From Hydractinia symbiolongicarpus (taxonomy: Eukaryota; Cnidaria; Hydrozoa; Anthoathecata; Hydractiniidae), in NCBI RefSeq assembly GCF_029227915.1, contig NC_079888.1, positions 620,001 through 684,000 of the forward strand: a stretch of 64,000 nt of DNA. The letters run 5' to 3'. The position numbers and the translations under genes are program-made. Below are positions 10,056-23,459 of this stretch, one piece after another. The notes beneath the pieces were generated by a model, which made no database searches, was not told the DNA's origin, and was given only the letters and a program-made list of their open reading frames with translations. The first letter of the stretch is position 1. Each line of letters starts with the position of its first letter.

Positions 10056-12664
10056 TCCAATTAAGTCCCACAGTTAATCGTTTCACTTTTAAAAGCGATA
10101 CAAGTTAGTAATATCGGAACAAAATCACTAAATACATGTTGGTACGAATATATGACGCAACCGTTGTAACTGAAATGGATTGACACGGTTAATAAGACAA
10201 TGAAATGTAGTTTTTGAAACTGTCCCTATTTCTTCAGCGTAAACTAACGGATAGGATTGGTCCCACAGTAAAAAATGACTTATTTGTCGAAATTTTTAAA
10301 TGAAGCGCTACCACAGGGTCCAGAGTAATCGCTGAGTTCCGGCAATTATGTCGAGTTAAAAAGAATGTTATTTCTTGGAGTTCAATTGGCTCATTTATCA
10401 CATTTATCAGGTCACAGTCCAGAATCATTTCAATTAAGTCCCACAGTCAATCGTTTCACTTTTAAAAGCGATACAACTTAGTAATATCGGAAAAAATCGC
10501 TAAATACATGTTGGTTCGAATATGTGAAGCAACCGTTGTAAGTCAAACGGATTGACACCGTTAGAAAGTCAATGAAAGGTAGTTTTTAAAACTGTCTCTA
10601 TTTCTTCAGCATGAACTAACGGATAGGATTGGTCCCACAGTAAAAAATGACTTATTTATCGAAATTTTTAAATAAAGCGCTACCACAGGGTCCAGTGTAA
10701 TCGCTGAGTTCCGGCAATCATGTCAAATTAAAAAGAATGTTATTTCTTGGAGTTCAATTGGCTCATTTATCACATTTATAAGGTCACAGTCCAGAAACAG
10801 TTCAATTAATTCCACAGTCAATCGTTTCACTTTTAAAAGCGATACAACTTAGTTATATCGGAACAAAATCATTAAATACATGTTGGTACGAATATGTGAC
10901 ACAACCGTTGCAACTCAAACAGATTGCCACCGTTAAAAAGACAATGAAATGTAGTTTTTGAAACTGTCTCTATTTCTTCAGCGTGAACTAACGGCTAGGA
11001 TTGGTCTCACAGTACAAAATGACTTATTAATCTTAATTTTTAAATGAAGCACTATCACACCGCCCAGTGTAATCGCTGAGTTTCATTAATCCTGTCAAAT
11101 TAAGAAGAATGTCATTCCTTGGCGTCCAATTGGCTCATTTATCACATTTATCAGGTCACAGTCCAGAATCAGTTGAACTAAGTCCCACAGTTAATCGGTT
11201 CACCGTTAAAAGCGATACAACTTAGTAAAATCGGAACAAAATCACTAAATACATGTTGGTACAAATATGTGACGCAACCGTTGTAACTCAAACGGATTGA
11301 CACCGTTAAAAAGACAATGAAATGTAGTTTTTGAAAATGTCTCTATTTCTTCAGCGTGAACTAACGGCTAGGATTGGTCCCACAGTAAAAAATGACTTAT
11401 TTATCTTAATTTTTAAATAAAGCGCTACCACACCGCCCAGTGTAATCGCTGAGTCCCAGCAATCATGTCAAATTAAGAAGAATGGCATTCCTTGGAGTCC
11501 ACTTGGCTCATTTATCACATTTATCAGGTTACAGTCCAGAATCAGTTCAACTAAGTCCCACAGTCAATTGGTTCACCGTTAAAAGCGATACAACTTAGTA
11601 ATATCGGAACAAAGTCACAAAATACATGTTGGTACGAATATGTGACGCAACCGTTGTAACTCAAACGGATTGACACCGTTAAAAAGACAATGAAATGTAG
11701 TTTTTGAAACTGTCTCTATTTCTTCAGCGTGAACTAACGGATAGGATTGGTCCCATAATAAAAAATTACTTAATTATCGAAATTTTTAAATGAAGCGCTA
11801 CCACAGGGTCCAGTGTAATCGCTGAGTTCCGGCAATCATGTCGAGTTAAAAAGAATGTTATTTCTTGGAGTTCAATTGGCTCATTTATCACATTTATAAG
11901 ATCACAGTCCAAAATCAGTCCAATTAAGTCCCACAGTCAATCGTTTCACTTTTAAAAGCGATACAACTTAGTAATATCGGAACAAAATCACTAAATGCAT
12001 GTTGGTTCGAATATGTGAAGCAACCGTTGTAACTCAAACGGATTGCCACCGTTAGAAAGACAATGAAATGTAGTTTTTAAAACTGTCTCTATTTCTTCAG
12101 CGTGAATTAACGGCTAGGATTGGTCCCAGAGTAAAAAATGACTTATTTATCTTAATTTTTAAATAAAGCGCTACCACACCGCCCAGTGTAATCGCTGAGT
12201 CCCAGCAATCATGTCAAATTAAGAAGAATGTCATTCCTTGAAGTCCACTTGGCTCATTTATCACATTTATCAGGTTACAGTCCAGAATCAGTTCAACTTA
12301 GTCCCACAGTCAATTGGTTCACCGTTAAAAGCGATACAACTTAGTAACATCGGAACAAAGTCACAAAATACATGTTAGTACGAATATGTGACGCAACCGT
12401 TGTAACTCAAACGGATTGGCACCGTTAAAAAGACAATGAAATGTAGTTTTTGAAACTGTCTCTATTTCTTCAGCGTAAACTAACAGATAGGATTGGTCCC
12501 ATAGTAAAAAATTACTTATTCATCGAAATTTTTAAATGAAGCGCTACCACAGGGTCCAGTGTAATCGCTGAGTTCCGGCAATCATGTCGAGTTAAAACGA
12601 ATGTTATTTCTTGGAGTTCAATTGGCTCATTTATCACATTTATAAGATCACAGTCCAAAATCAG
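10056..12664. repeat. 7-mer HOR unit 2
   Basis: Starts 10056, 10429, 10801, 11173, 11546, 11919, 12292; class order A A B C A C A, 2,609 bp. It matches unit 1 monomer by monomer with scattered single-base changes, for example 'gtctggcg' type changes in M30 ('cttggcgtcc' where unit 1 has 'cttggagtcc') and 'aaaatgtctc' in M31. The near identity over 2.6 kb implies recent duplication as a block. Confidence 0.9.
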
Positions 12665-15646
12665 TCCAATTAAGTCCCACAGTTAATCGTTTCACTTTTA
12701 AAAGCGATACAAGTTAGTAATATCGGAACAAAATCACTAAATACATGTTGGTACGAATATGTGACGCAACCGTTGTAACTGAAACGGATTGACACGGTTA
12801 ATAAGACAATGAAATGTAGTTTTTGACACTGTCCCTATTTCTTCAGCGTAAACTAACGGATAGGATTGGTCCCACAGTAAAAAATGACTTATTTATCGAA
12901 ATTTTTAAATGAAGCGCTACCACAGTGTCCAGAGTAATCGCTGAGTTCCGGCAAGTATGTCGAGTTAAAAAGAATGTTATTTCTTGGAGTTCAATTGGCT
13001 CATTTATCACATTTATCAGGTCACAGTCCAGAATCATTTCAATTAAGTCCCACAGTCTATCGTTTCACTTTTAAAAGCGATACAACTTAGTAATATCGGA
13101 AAAAATCGCTAAATACATGTTGGTTCGAATATGTGAAGCAACCGTTGTAAGTCAAACGGATTGACACCGTTAGAAAGTCAATGAAAGGTAGTTTTTAAAA
13201 CTGTCTCTATTTCTTCAGCATGAACTAACGGATAGGATTGGTCCCACAGTAAAAAATGACTTATTTATCGAAATTTTTAAATAAAGCGCTACCACAGGGT
13301 CCAGTGTAATCGCTGAGTTCCGGCAATCATGTCAAATTAAAAAGAATGTTATTTCTTGGAGTTCAATTGGCTCATTTATCACATTTATAAGGGCACAGTC
13401 CAGAAACAGTTCAATTAATTCCACAGTCAATCGTTTCACTTTTAAAAGCGATACAACTTAGTTATATCGGAACAAAATCATTAAATACATGTTGGTACGA
13501 ATATGTGACACAACCGTTGCAACTCAAACAGATTGCCACCGTTAAAAAGACAATGAAATGTAGTTTTTGAAACTGTCTCTATTTCTTCAGCGTGAACTAA
13601 CGGCTAGGATTGGTCTCACAGTACAAAATGACTTATTAATCTTAATTTTTAAATGAAGCACTATCACACCGCCCAGTGTAATCGCTGAGTTTCATTAATC
13701 CTGTCAAATTAAGAAGAATGTCATTCCTTGGCGTCCAATTGGCTCATTTATCACATTTATCAGGTCACAGTCCAGAATCAGTTGAACTAAGTCTCACAGT
13801 TAATCGGTTCACCCTTAAAAGCGATACAACTTAGTAAAATCGGAACAAAATCACTAAATACATGTTGGTACGAATATGTGACGCAACCGTTGTAACTCAA
13901 ACGGATTGACACCGTTAAAAAGACAATGAAATGTAGTTTTTGAAAATGTCTCTATTTCTTCAGCGTGAACTAACGGCTAGGATTGGTCCCACAGTAAAAA
14001 ATGACTTATTTATCTTAATTTTTAAATAAAGCGCTACCACACCGCCCAGTGTAATCGCTGAGTCCCAGCAATCATGTCGAGTTAAAAAGAATGTTATTTC
14101 TTGGAGTTCAATTGGCTCATTTATCACATTTATAAGATCACAGTCCAAAATCAGTCCAATTAAGTCCCACAGTCAATCGTTTCACTTTTAAAAGCGATAC
14201 AACTTAGTAATATCGGAACAAAATCACTAAATACATGTTGGTTCGAATATGTGAAGCAACCGTTGTAACTCAAACGGATTGCCACCGTTAGAAAGACAAT
14301 GAAATGTAGTTTTTAAAACTGTCTCTATTTCTTCAGCGTGAATTAACGGCTAGGATTGGTCCCAGAGTAAAAATTGACTTATTTATCTTAATTTTTAAAT
14401 AAAGCGCTACCACACCGCCCAGTGTAATCGCTGAGTCCCAGCAATCATGTCAAATTAAGAAGAATGTCATTCCTTGAAGTCCACTTGGCTCATTTATCAC
14501 ATTTATCAGGTTACAGTCCAGAATCAGTTCAACTTAGTCCCACAGTCAATCGGTTCACCGTTAAAAGCGATACAACTTAGTAATATCGAAACAAAGTCAC
14601 AAAATACATGTTAGTACGAATATGTGACGCAACCGTTGTAACTCAAACGGATTGGCACCGTTAAAAAGACAATGAAATGTAGTTTTTGAAACTGTCTCTA
14701 TTTCTTCAGCGTGAACTAACGGATAGGATTGGTCCCATAGTAAAAAATTACTTATTTATCGAAATTTTTAAATGAAGCGCTACCACAGGGTCCAGTGTAA
14801 TCGCTGAGTTCCGGCAATCATGTCGAGTTAAAACGAATGTTATTTCTTGGAGTTCAATTGGCTCATTTATCACATTTATAAGATCACAGTCCAAAATCAG
14901 TCCAATTAAGTCCCACAGTTAATCGTTTCACTTTTAAAAGGGATACAAGTTAGTAATATCGGAACAAAATCACTAAATACATGTTGGTACAAATTGTTGA
15001 CGCAACCGTTGTAACTCAAACAGATTGCCACTGTTAAAAAGACAATGAAATGTAGTTTTTGAAACTGTCTCTATTTCTTCAGCGTGAACTAACGGTTAGG
15101 ATTGGTCTCACAGTACAAAATGACTTATTAATCTTAATTTTTAAATGAAGCACTATCACACCGCCCAGTGTAATCGCTGAGTTTCATTAATCCTGTCAAA
15201 TTAAGAAGAATGTCATTCCTTGGAGTCCACTTGGCTCATTTATCACATTTATCAGGTTACAGTCCAGAATCAGTTCAACTTAGTCCCACAGTCAATCGGT
15301 TCACCGTTAAAAGCGATACAACTTAGTAATATCGGAACAAAGTCACAAAATACATGTTAGTACGAATATGTGACGCAACCGTTGTAACTCAAACGGATTG
15401 GCACCGTTAAAAAGACAATGAAATGTAGTTTTTGAAACTGTCTCTATTTCTTCAGCGTGAACTAACGGATAGGATTGGTCCCATAGTAAAAAATTACTTA
15501 TTTATCGAAATTTTTAAATGAAGCGCTACCACAGGGTCCAGTGTAATCGCTGAGTTCCGGCAATCATGTCGAGTTAAAACGAATGTTATTTCTTGGAGTT
15601 CAATTGGCTCATTTATCACATTTATAAGATCACAGTCCAAAATCAG
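12665..15646. repeat. 8-monomer derivative of the 7-mer HOR
   Basis: Starts 12665, 13038, 13410, 13782, 14155, 14528, 14901, 15274; 2,982 bp. The first three monomers follow the canonical A A B. M38 (13782) is a chimera: it is class C up to 'gtcccagcaatcatgtc' and class A from 'gagttaaaaagaatg' onward, with the switch near 14075-14085. M39 is C, M40 is A. M41 (14901) is an unusual B monomer carrying 'gttggtacaaattgttgacg' rather than 'gtacgaatatgtgacg'. M42 is A. The extra monomer and the chimera are what unequal crossing-over between HOR units would leave. Confidence 0.85.
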
Positions 15647-17882
15647 TCCAATTAAGTCCCACAGTTAATCGTTTCACTTTTAAAAGCGATACAAGTTAGT
15701 AATATCGGAACAAAATCACTAAATACATGTTGGTACGAATATGTGACGCAACCGTTGTAACTGAAACGGATTGACACGGTTAATAAGACAATGAAATGTA
15801 GTTTTTGAAACTGTCCCTATTTCTTCAGCGTAAACTAACGGATAGGATTGGTCCCACAGTAAAAAATGACTTATTTATCGAAATTTTTAAATGAAGCGCT
15901 ACCACAGAGTCCAGAGTAATCGCTGAGTTCCGGCAATTATGTCGAGTTAAAAAGAATGTTATTTCTTGGAGTTCAATTGGCTCATTTATCACATTTATCA
16001 GGTCACAGTCCAGAATCATTTCAATTAAGTCCCACAGTCAATCGTTTCACTTTTAAAAGCGATACAACTTAGTAATATCGGAAAAAATCGCTAAATACAT
16101 GTTGGTTCGAATATGTGAAGCAACCGTTGTAAGTCAAACGGATTGACACCGTTAGAAAGTCAATGAAAGGTAGTTTTTAAAACTGTCTCTATTTCTTCAG
16201 CATGAACTAACGGATAGGATTGGTCCCACAGTAAAAAATGACTTATTTATCGAAATTTTTAAATAAAGCGCTACCACAGGGTCCAGTGTAATCGCTGAGT
16301 TCCGGCAATCATGTCAAATTAAAAAGAATGTTATTTCTTGGAGTTCAATTGGCTCATTTATCACATTTATAAGGTCACAGTCCAGAAACAGTTCAATTAA
16401 TTCCACAGTCAATCGTTTCACTTTTAAAAGCGATACAACTTAGTTATATCGGAACAAAATCATTAAATACATGTTGGTACGAATATGTGACACAACCGTT
16501 GCAACTCAAACAGATTGCCACCGTTAAAAAGACAATGAAATGTAGTTTTTGAAACTGTCTCTATTTCTTCAGCGTGAACTAACGGCTAGGATTGGTCCCA
16601 CAGTAAAAAATGACTTATTTATCTTAATTTTTAAATAAAGCGCTACCACACCGCCCAGTGTAATCGCTGAGTCCCAGCAATCATGTCAAATTAAGAAGAA
16701 TGGCATTCCTTGGAGTCCACTTGGCTCATTTATCACATTTATCAGGTTACAGTCCAGAATCAGTTCAACTAAGTCCCACAGTCAATTGGTTCACCGTTAA
16801 AAGCGATACAACTTAGTAATATCGGAACAAAGTCACAAAATACATGTTGGTACGAATATGTGACTCAACCGTTGTAACTCAAACGGATTGACACCGTTAA
16901 AAAGACAATGAAATGTAGTTTTTGAAACTGTCTCTATTTCTTCACCGTGAACTAACGGATAGGATTGGTCCCATAATAAAAAATTACTTAATTATCGAAA
17001 TTTTTAAATGAAGCGCTACCACAGGGTCCAGTGTAATCGCTGAGTTCCGGCAATCATGTCGAGTTAAAAAGAATGTTATTTCTTGGAGTTCAATTGGCTC
17101 ATTTATCACATTTATAAGATCACAGTCCAAAATCAGTCCAATTAAGTCCCACAGTTAATCGTTTCACTTTTAAAAGCGATACAACTTAGTAATATCGGAA
17201 CAAAATCACTAAATACATGTTGGTTCGAATATGTGAAGCAACCGTTGTAACTCAAACGGATTGCCACCGTTAGAAAGACAATGAAATGTAGTTCTTAAAA
17301 CTGTCTCTATTTCTTCAGCGTGAATTAACGGCTAGGATTGGTCCCAGAGTAAAAAATGACTTATTTATCTTAATTTTTAAATAAAGCGCTACCACACCGC
17401 CCAGTGTAATCGCTGAGTCCCAGCAATCATGTCAAATTAAGAAGAATGTCATTCCTTGAAGTCCACTTGGCTCATTTATCACATTTATCAGGTTACAGTC
17501 CAGAATCAGTTCAACTTAGTCCCACAGTCAATCGGTTCACCGTTAAAAGCGATACAACTTAGTAATATCGGAACAAAGTCACAAAATACATGTTAGTACG
17601 AATATGTGACGCAACCGTTGTAACTCAAACGGATTGGCACCGTTAAAAAGACAATGAAATGTAGTTTTTGAAACTGTCTCTATTTCTTCAGCGTGAACTA
17701 ACGGATAGGATTGGTCCCATAGTAAAAAATTACTTATTCATCGAAATTTTTAAATGAAGCGCTACCACAGGGTCCAGTGTAATCGCTGAGTTCCGGCAAT
17801 CATGTCGAGTTAAAACGAATGTTATTTCTTGGAGTTCAATTGGCTCATTTATCACATTTATAAGATCACAGTCCAAAATCAG
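15647..17882. repeat. 6-monomer derivative of the 7-mer HOR (a)
   Basis: Starts 15647, 16020, 16392, 16764, 17137, 17510; class order A A (B/C) A C A; 2,236 bp. M45 (16392) begins as the canonical B monomer ('ttaattccacag', 'gcaactcaaacagattgcc') and finishes as the canonical C monomer ('ggtcccacagtaaaaaatg', 'gtcccagcaatcatg'). The switch lies between about 16520 and 16596. Fusing B with the following C removes one monomer and explains why this unit has six. Confidence 0.87.
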
Positions 17883-20113
17883 TCCAATTAAGTCCCACAG
17901 TTAATCGTTTCACTTTTAAAAGCGATACAAGTTAGTAATATCGGAACAAAATCACTAAATACATGTTGGTACGAATATGTGACGCAACCGTTGTAACTGA
18001 AACGGATTGACACGGTTAATAAGACAATGAAATGTAGTTTTTGAAACTGTCCCTATTTCTTCAGCGTAAACTAACGGATAGGATTGGTCCCACAGTAAAA
18101 AATGACTTATTTATCGAAATTTTTAAATGAAGCGCTACCACAGGGTCCAGAGTAATCGCTGAGTTCCGGCAATTATGTCGAGTTAAAAAGATTGTTATTT
18201 CTTGGAGTTCAATTGGCTCATTTATCACATTTATCAGGTCACAGTCCAGAATCATTTCAATTAAGTCCCACAGTCAATCGTTTCACTTTTAAAAGCGATA
18301 CAACTTAGTAATATCGGAAAAAATCGCTAAATACATGTTGGTTCGAATATGTGAAGCAACCGTTGTAAGTCAAACGGATTGACACCGTTAGAAAGTCAAT
18401 GAAAGGTAGTTTTTAAAACTGTCTCTATTTCTTCAGCATGAACTAACGGATAGGATTGGTCCCACAGTAAAAAATGACTTATTTATCGAAATTTTTAAAT
18501 AAAGCGCTACCACAGGGTCCAGTGTAATCGCTGAGTTCCGGCAATCATGTCAAATTAAAAAGAATGTTATTTCTTGGAGTTCAATTGGCTCATTTATCAC
18601 ATTTATAAGGTCACAGTCCAGAAACAGTTCAATTAATTCCACAGTCAATCGTTTCACTTTTAAAAGCGATACAACTTGGTTATATCGGAACAAAATCATT
18701 AAATACATGTTGGTACGAATATGTGACACAACCGTTGCAACTCAAACAGATTGCCACCGTTAAAAAGACAATGAAATGTAGTTTTTGAAACTGTCTCTAT
18801 TTCTTCAGCGTGAACTAACGGCTAGGATTGGTCTCACAGTACAAAATGACTTATTAATCTTAATTTTTAAATGAAGCACTATCACACCGCCCAGTGTAAT
18901 CGCTGAGTTTTATTAATCCTGTCAAATTAAGAAGAATGTCATTCCTTGGCGTCCAATTGGCTCATTTATCACATTTATCAGGTCACAGTCCAGAATCAGT
19001 TGAACTAAGTCCCACAGTTAATCGGTTCACCGTTAAAAGCGATACAACTTAGTAAAATCGGAACAAAATCACTAAATACATGTTGGTACGAATATGTGAC
19101 GCAACCGTTGTAATTCAAACGGATTGACACCGTTAAAAAGACAATGAAAGGTAGTTTTTAAAACTGTCTCTATTTCTTCAGCATGAACTAACGGATAGGA
19201 TTGGTCCCACATTAAAAAATGACTTATTTATCGAAATTTTTAAATAAAGCGCTACCACAGGGTCCAGTGTAATCGCTGAGTTCCGGCAATCATGTCAAAT
19301 TAAAAAGAATGTTATTTCTTGGAGTTCAATTGGCTCATTTATCACATTTATAAGGGCACAGTCCAGAAACAGTTCAATTAATTCCACAGTCAATCGTTTC
19401 ACTTTTAAAAGCGATACAACTTAGTTATATCGGAACAAAATCATTAAATACAAATACGAATATGTGACACAACCGTTGCAACTCAAACAGATTGCCACCG
19501 TTAAAAAGACAATGAAATGTAGTTTTTGAAACTGTCTCTATTTCTTCAGCGTGAACTAACGGCTAGGATTGGTCTCACAGTACAAAATGACTTATTAATC
19601 TTAATTTTTAAATGAAGCACTATCACACCGTCCAGTGTAATCGCTGAGTTTCATTAATCCTGTCAAATTAAGAAGAATGTCATTCCTTGGCGTCCAATTG
19701 GCTCATTTATCACATTTATCAGGTCACAGTCCAGAATCAGTTGAACTAAGTCCCACTGTTAATCGGTTCACCGTTAAAAGCGATACAACTTAGTAAAATC
19801 GGAACAAAATCACTAAATACATGTTGGTACGAATATGTGACGCAACCGTTGTAACTCAAACGGATTGACACCGTTAAAAAGACAATGAAATGTAGTTTTT
19901 GAAAATGTCTTTATTTCTTCAGCGTGAACTAACGGCTAGGATTGGTCCCACAGTAAAAAATGACTTATTTATCTTAATTTTTAAATAAAGCGCTACCACA
20001 CCGCCCAGTGTAATCGCTGAGTCCCAGCAATCATGTCAAATTAAGAAGAATGGCATTCCTTGGAGTCCACTTGGCTCATTTATCACATTTATCAGGTTAC
20101 AGTCCAGAATCAG
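17883..20113. repeat. 6-monomer derivative of the 7-mer HOR (b)
   Basis: Starts 17883, 18256, 18628, 19000, 19373, 19741; classes A A B (C/A) B C; 2,231 bp. M52 (19000) opens like the C monomer ('agtaaaatcggaac', 'gtaattcaaacgg') and becomes A-class from about 19145 ('gaaaggtagtttttaaaac', 'catgaactaacgg'). After it comes a second B monomer, M53, which carries the 'ATGTTGGT to AAAT' tag (net -4 bases). This is a different crossover solution from the preceding unit, although the monomer count is the same. Confidence 0.87.
19373..19740. repeat. Tagged B monomer, first occurrence (368 bp)
   Basis: Here the conserved 'aaatacatgttggtacgaat' block reads 'aaatacaaatacgaat': eight bases (ATGTTGGT) are replaced by four (AAAT). 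The same lesion is found in the monomers starting 22347, 23832, 25317 and 26056, all B-derived and all to the right. One event followed by HOR amplification explains this better than five separate changes. Confidence 0.9.
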
Positions 20114-21974
20114 TTCAACTAAGTCCCACAGTCAATTGGTTCACCGTTAAAAGCGATACAACTTAGTAATATCGGAACAAAGTCACAAAATACATGTTGG
20201 TACGAATATGTGACGCAACCGTTGTAACTGAAACGGATTGACACGGTTAATAAGACAATGAAATGTAGTTTTTGAAACTGTCCCTATTTCTTCAGCGTAA
20301 ACTAACGGATAGGATTGGTCCCACAGTAAAAAATGACTTATTTATCGAAATTTTTAAATGAAGCGCTACCACAGGGTCCAGAGTAATCGCTGAGTTCCGG
20401 CAATTATGTCGAGTTAAAAAGAATGTTATTTCTTGGAGTTCAATTGGCTCATTTATCACATTTATCAGGTCACAGTCCAGAATCATTTCAATTAAGTCCC
20501 ACAGTCAATCGTTTCACTTTTAAAAGCGATACAACTTAGTAATATCGGAAAAAATCGCTAAATACATGTTGGTTCGAATATGTGAAGCAACCGTTGTAAG
20601 TCAAACGGATTGACACCGTTAGAAAGTCAATGAAAGGTAGTTTTTAAAACTGTCTCTATTTCTTCAGCATGAACTAACGGATAGGATTGGTCCCACAGTA
20701 AAAAATGACTTATTTATCGAAATTTTTAAATAAAGCGCTACCACAGGGTCCAGTGTAATCGCTGAGTTCCGGCAATCATGTCAAATTAAAAAAATGTTAT
20801 TTCTTGGAGTTCAATTGGCTCATTTATCACATTTATAAGGTCACAGTCCAGAAACAGTTCAATTAATTCCACAGTCAATCGTTTCACTTTTAAAAGCGAT
20901 ACAACTTAGTTATATCGGAACAAAATCATTAAATACATGTTGGTACGAATATGTGACACAACCGTTGCAACTCAAACAGATTGCCACCGTTAAAAAGACA
21001 ATGAAATGTAGTTTTTGAAACTGTCTCTATTTCTTCAGCGTGAACTAACGGCTAGGATTGGTCTCACAGTACAAAATGACTTATTAATCTTAATTTTTAA
21101 ATGAAGCACTATCACACCGCCCAGTGTAATCGCTGAGTTTCATTAATCCTGTCAAATTAAGAAGAATGTCATTCCTTGGCGTCCAATTGGCTCATTTATC
21201 ACATTTATCAGGTCACAGTCCAGAATCAGTTGAACTAAGTCCCACAGTTAATCGGTTCACCGTTAAAAGCGATACAACTTAGTAAAATCGGAACAAAATC
21301 ACTAAATACATGTTGGTACGAATATGTGACGCAACCGTTGTAATTCAAACGGATTGACACCGTTAAAAAGACAATGAAATGTAGTTTTTGAAAATGTCTC
21401 TATTTCTTCAGCGTGAACTAACGGCTAGGATTGGTCCCACAGTAAAAAATGACTTATTTATCTTAATTTTTAAATAAAGCGCTACCACACCGCCCAGTGT
21501 AATCGCTGAGTCCCAGCAATCATGTCAAATTAAGAAGAATGGCATTCCTTGGAGTCCACTTGGCTCATTTATCACATTTATCAGGTTACAGTCCAGAATC
21601 AGTTCAACTAAGTCCCACAGTCAATTGGTTCACCGTTAAAAGCGATACAACTTAGTAATATCGGAACAAAGTCACAAAATACATGTTGGTACGAATATGT
21701 GACGCAACCGTTGTAACTCAAACGGATTGACGCCGTTAAAAAGACAATGAAATGTAGTTTTTGAAACTGTCTCTATTTCTTCAGCGTGAACTAACGGATA
21801 GGATTGGTCCCATAATAAAAAATTACTTAATTATCGAAATTTTTAAATGAAGCGCTACCACAGGGTCCAGTGTAATCGCTGAGTTCCGGCAATCATGTCG
21901 AGTTAAAAGAATGTTATTTCTTGGAGTTCAATTGGCTCATTTATCACATTTATCAGGTCACAGTCCAGAATCAT
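20114..21974. repeat. 5-monomer derivative of the 7-mer HOR
   Basis: Starts 20114, 20487, 20858, 21230, 21603; classes A A B C A; 1,861 bp. M55 (20114) starts like the A monomer with 'aagtcacaaaatac' and takes up 'gacacggttaataagac' after about +100, so it is itself a junction monomer. M56 is 371 bp because it has lost two bases near 20790 ('attaaaaaaatg'). The last two monomers of the canonical 7-mer are absent and the tetramer family begins at once. Confidence 0.82.
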
Positions 21975-23459
21975 TTCAATTAAGTCCCACAGTCTATCGT
22001 TTCACTTTTAAAAGCGATACAACTTAGTAATATCGGAAAAAATCGCTAAATACATGTTGGTTCGAATATGTGAAGCAACCGTTGTAAGTCAAACGGATTG
22101 ACACCGTTAGAAAGTCAATGAAAGGTAGTTTTTAAAACTGTCTCTATTTCTTCAGCATGAACTAACGGATAGGATTGGTCCCACATTAAAAAATGACTTA
22201 TTTATCGAAATTTTTAAATAAAGCGTTACCACAGGGTCCAGTGTAATCGCTGAGTTGCGGCAATCATGTCAAATTAAAAAGAATGTTATTTCTTGGAGTT
22301 CAATTGGCTCATTTATCACATTTATAAGGGCACAGTCCAGAAACAGTTCAATTAATTCCACAGTCAATCGTTTCACTTTTAAAAGCGATACAACTTAGTT
22401 ATATCGGAACAAAATCATTAAATACAAATACGAATATGTGACACAACCGTTGCAACTCAAACAGATTGCCACCGTTAAAAAGACAATGAAATGTAGTTTT
22501 TGAAACTGTCTCTATTTCTTCAGCGTGAACTAACGGCTAGGATTGGTCTCACAGTACAAAATGACTTATTAATCTTAATTTTTAAATGAAGCACTATCAC
22601 ACCGCCCAGTGTAATCGCTGAGTTTCATTAATCCTGTCAAATTAAGAAGAATGTCATTCCTTGGCGTCCAATTGGCTCATTTATCACATTTGTCAGGTCA
22701 CAGTCCAGAATCAGTTGAACTAAGTCCCACAGTTAATCGGTTCACCGTTAAAAGCGATACAACTTAGTAAAATCGGAACAAAATCACTAAATACATGTTG
22801 GTACGAATATGTGACGCAACCGTTGTAACTCAAACGGATTGACACCGTTAAAAAGACAATGAAATGTAGTTTTTGAAAATGTCTCTATTTCTTCAGCGTG
22901 AACTAACGGCTAGGATTGGTCCCACAGTAAAAAATGACTTATTTATCTTAATTTTTAAATAAAGCGCTACCACACCGCCCAGTGTAATCGCTGAGTCCCA
23001 GCAATCATGTCAAATTAAGAAGAATGGCATTCCTTGGAGTCCACTTGGCTCATTTATCACATTTATCAGGTTACAGTACAGAATCAGTTCAACTAAGTCC
23101 CACAGTCAATTGGTTCACCGTTAAAAGCGATACAACTTAGTAATATCGGAACAAAGTCACAAAATACATGTTGGTACGAATATGTGACGCAACCGTTGTA
23201 ACTCAAACGGATTGACACCGTTAAAAAGACAATGAAATGTAGTTTTTGAAACTGTCTCTATTTCTTCAGCGTGAACTAACGGATAGGATTGGTCCCATAA
23301 AAAAAATGACTTATTTATCTTAATTTTTAAATAAAGCGCTACCACAGGGTCCAGTGTAATCGCTGAGTTCCGGCAATCATGTCGAGTTAAAAAGAATGTT
23401 ATTTCTTGGAGTTCAATTGGCTCATTTATCACATTTATCAGGTCACAGTCCAGAATCAT
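21975..23459. repeat. 1,485-bp tetramer HOR, copy 1
   Basis: Starts 21975, 22347, 22715, 23088; classes A B C A. Marks: 'cacagtctatcg' and 'gcgttaccacag' in the first monomer, the AAAT-for-ATGTTGGT tag in the second (368 bp), 'atttgtcaggtc' at the end of the second, 'ttacagtacag' at the end of the third, and 'cccataaaaaaaatgac' in the fourth. It is a shortened descendant of the A A B C A part of the 7-mer. Confidence 0.9.
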
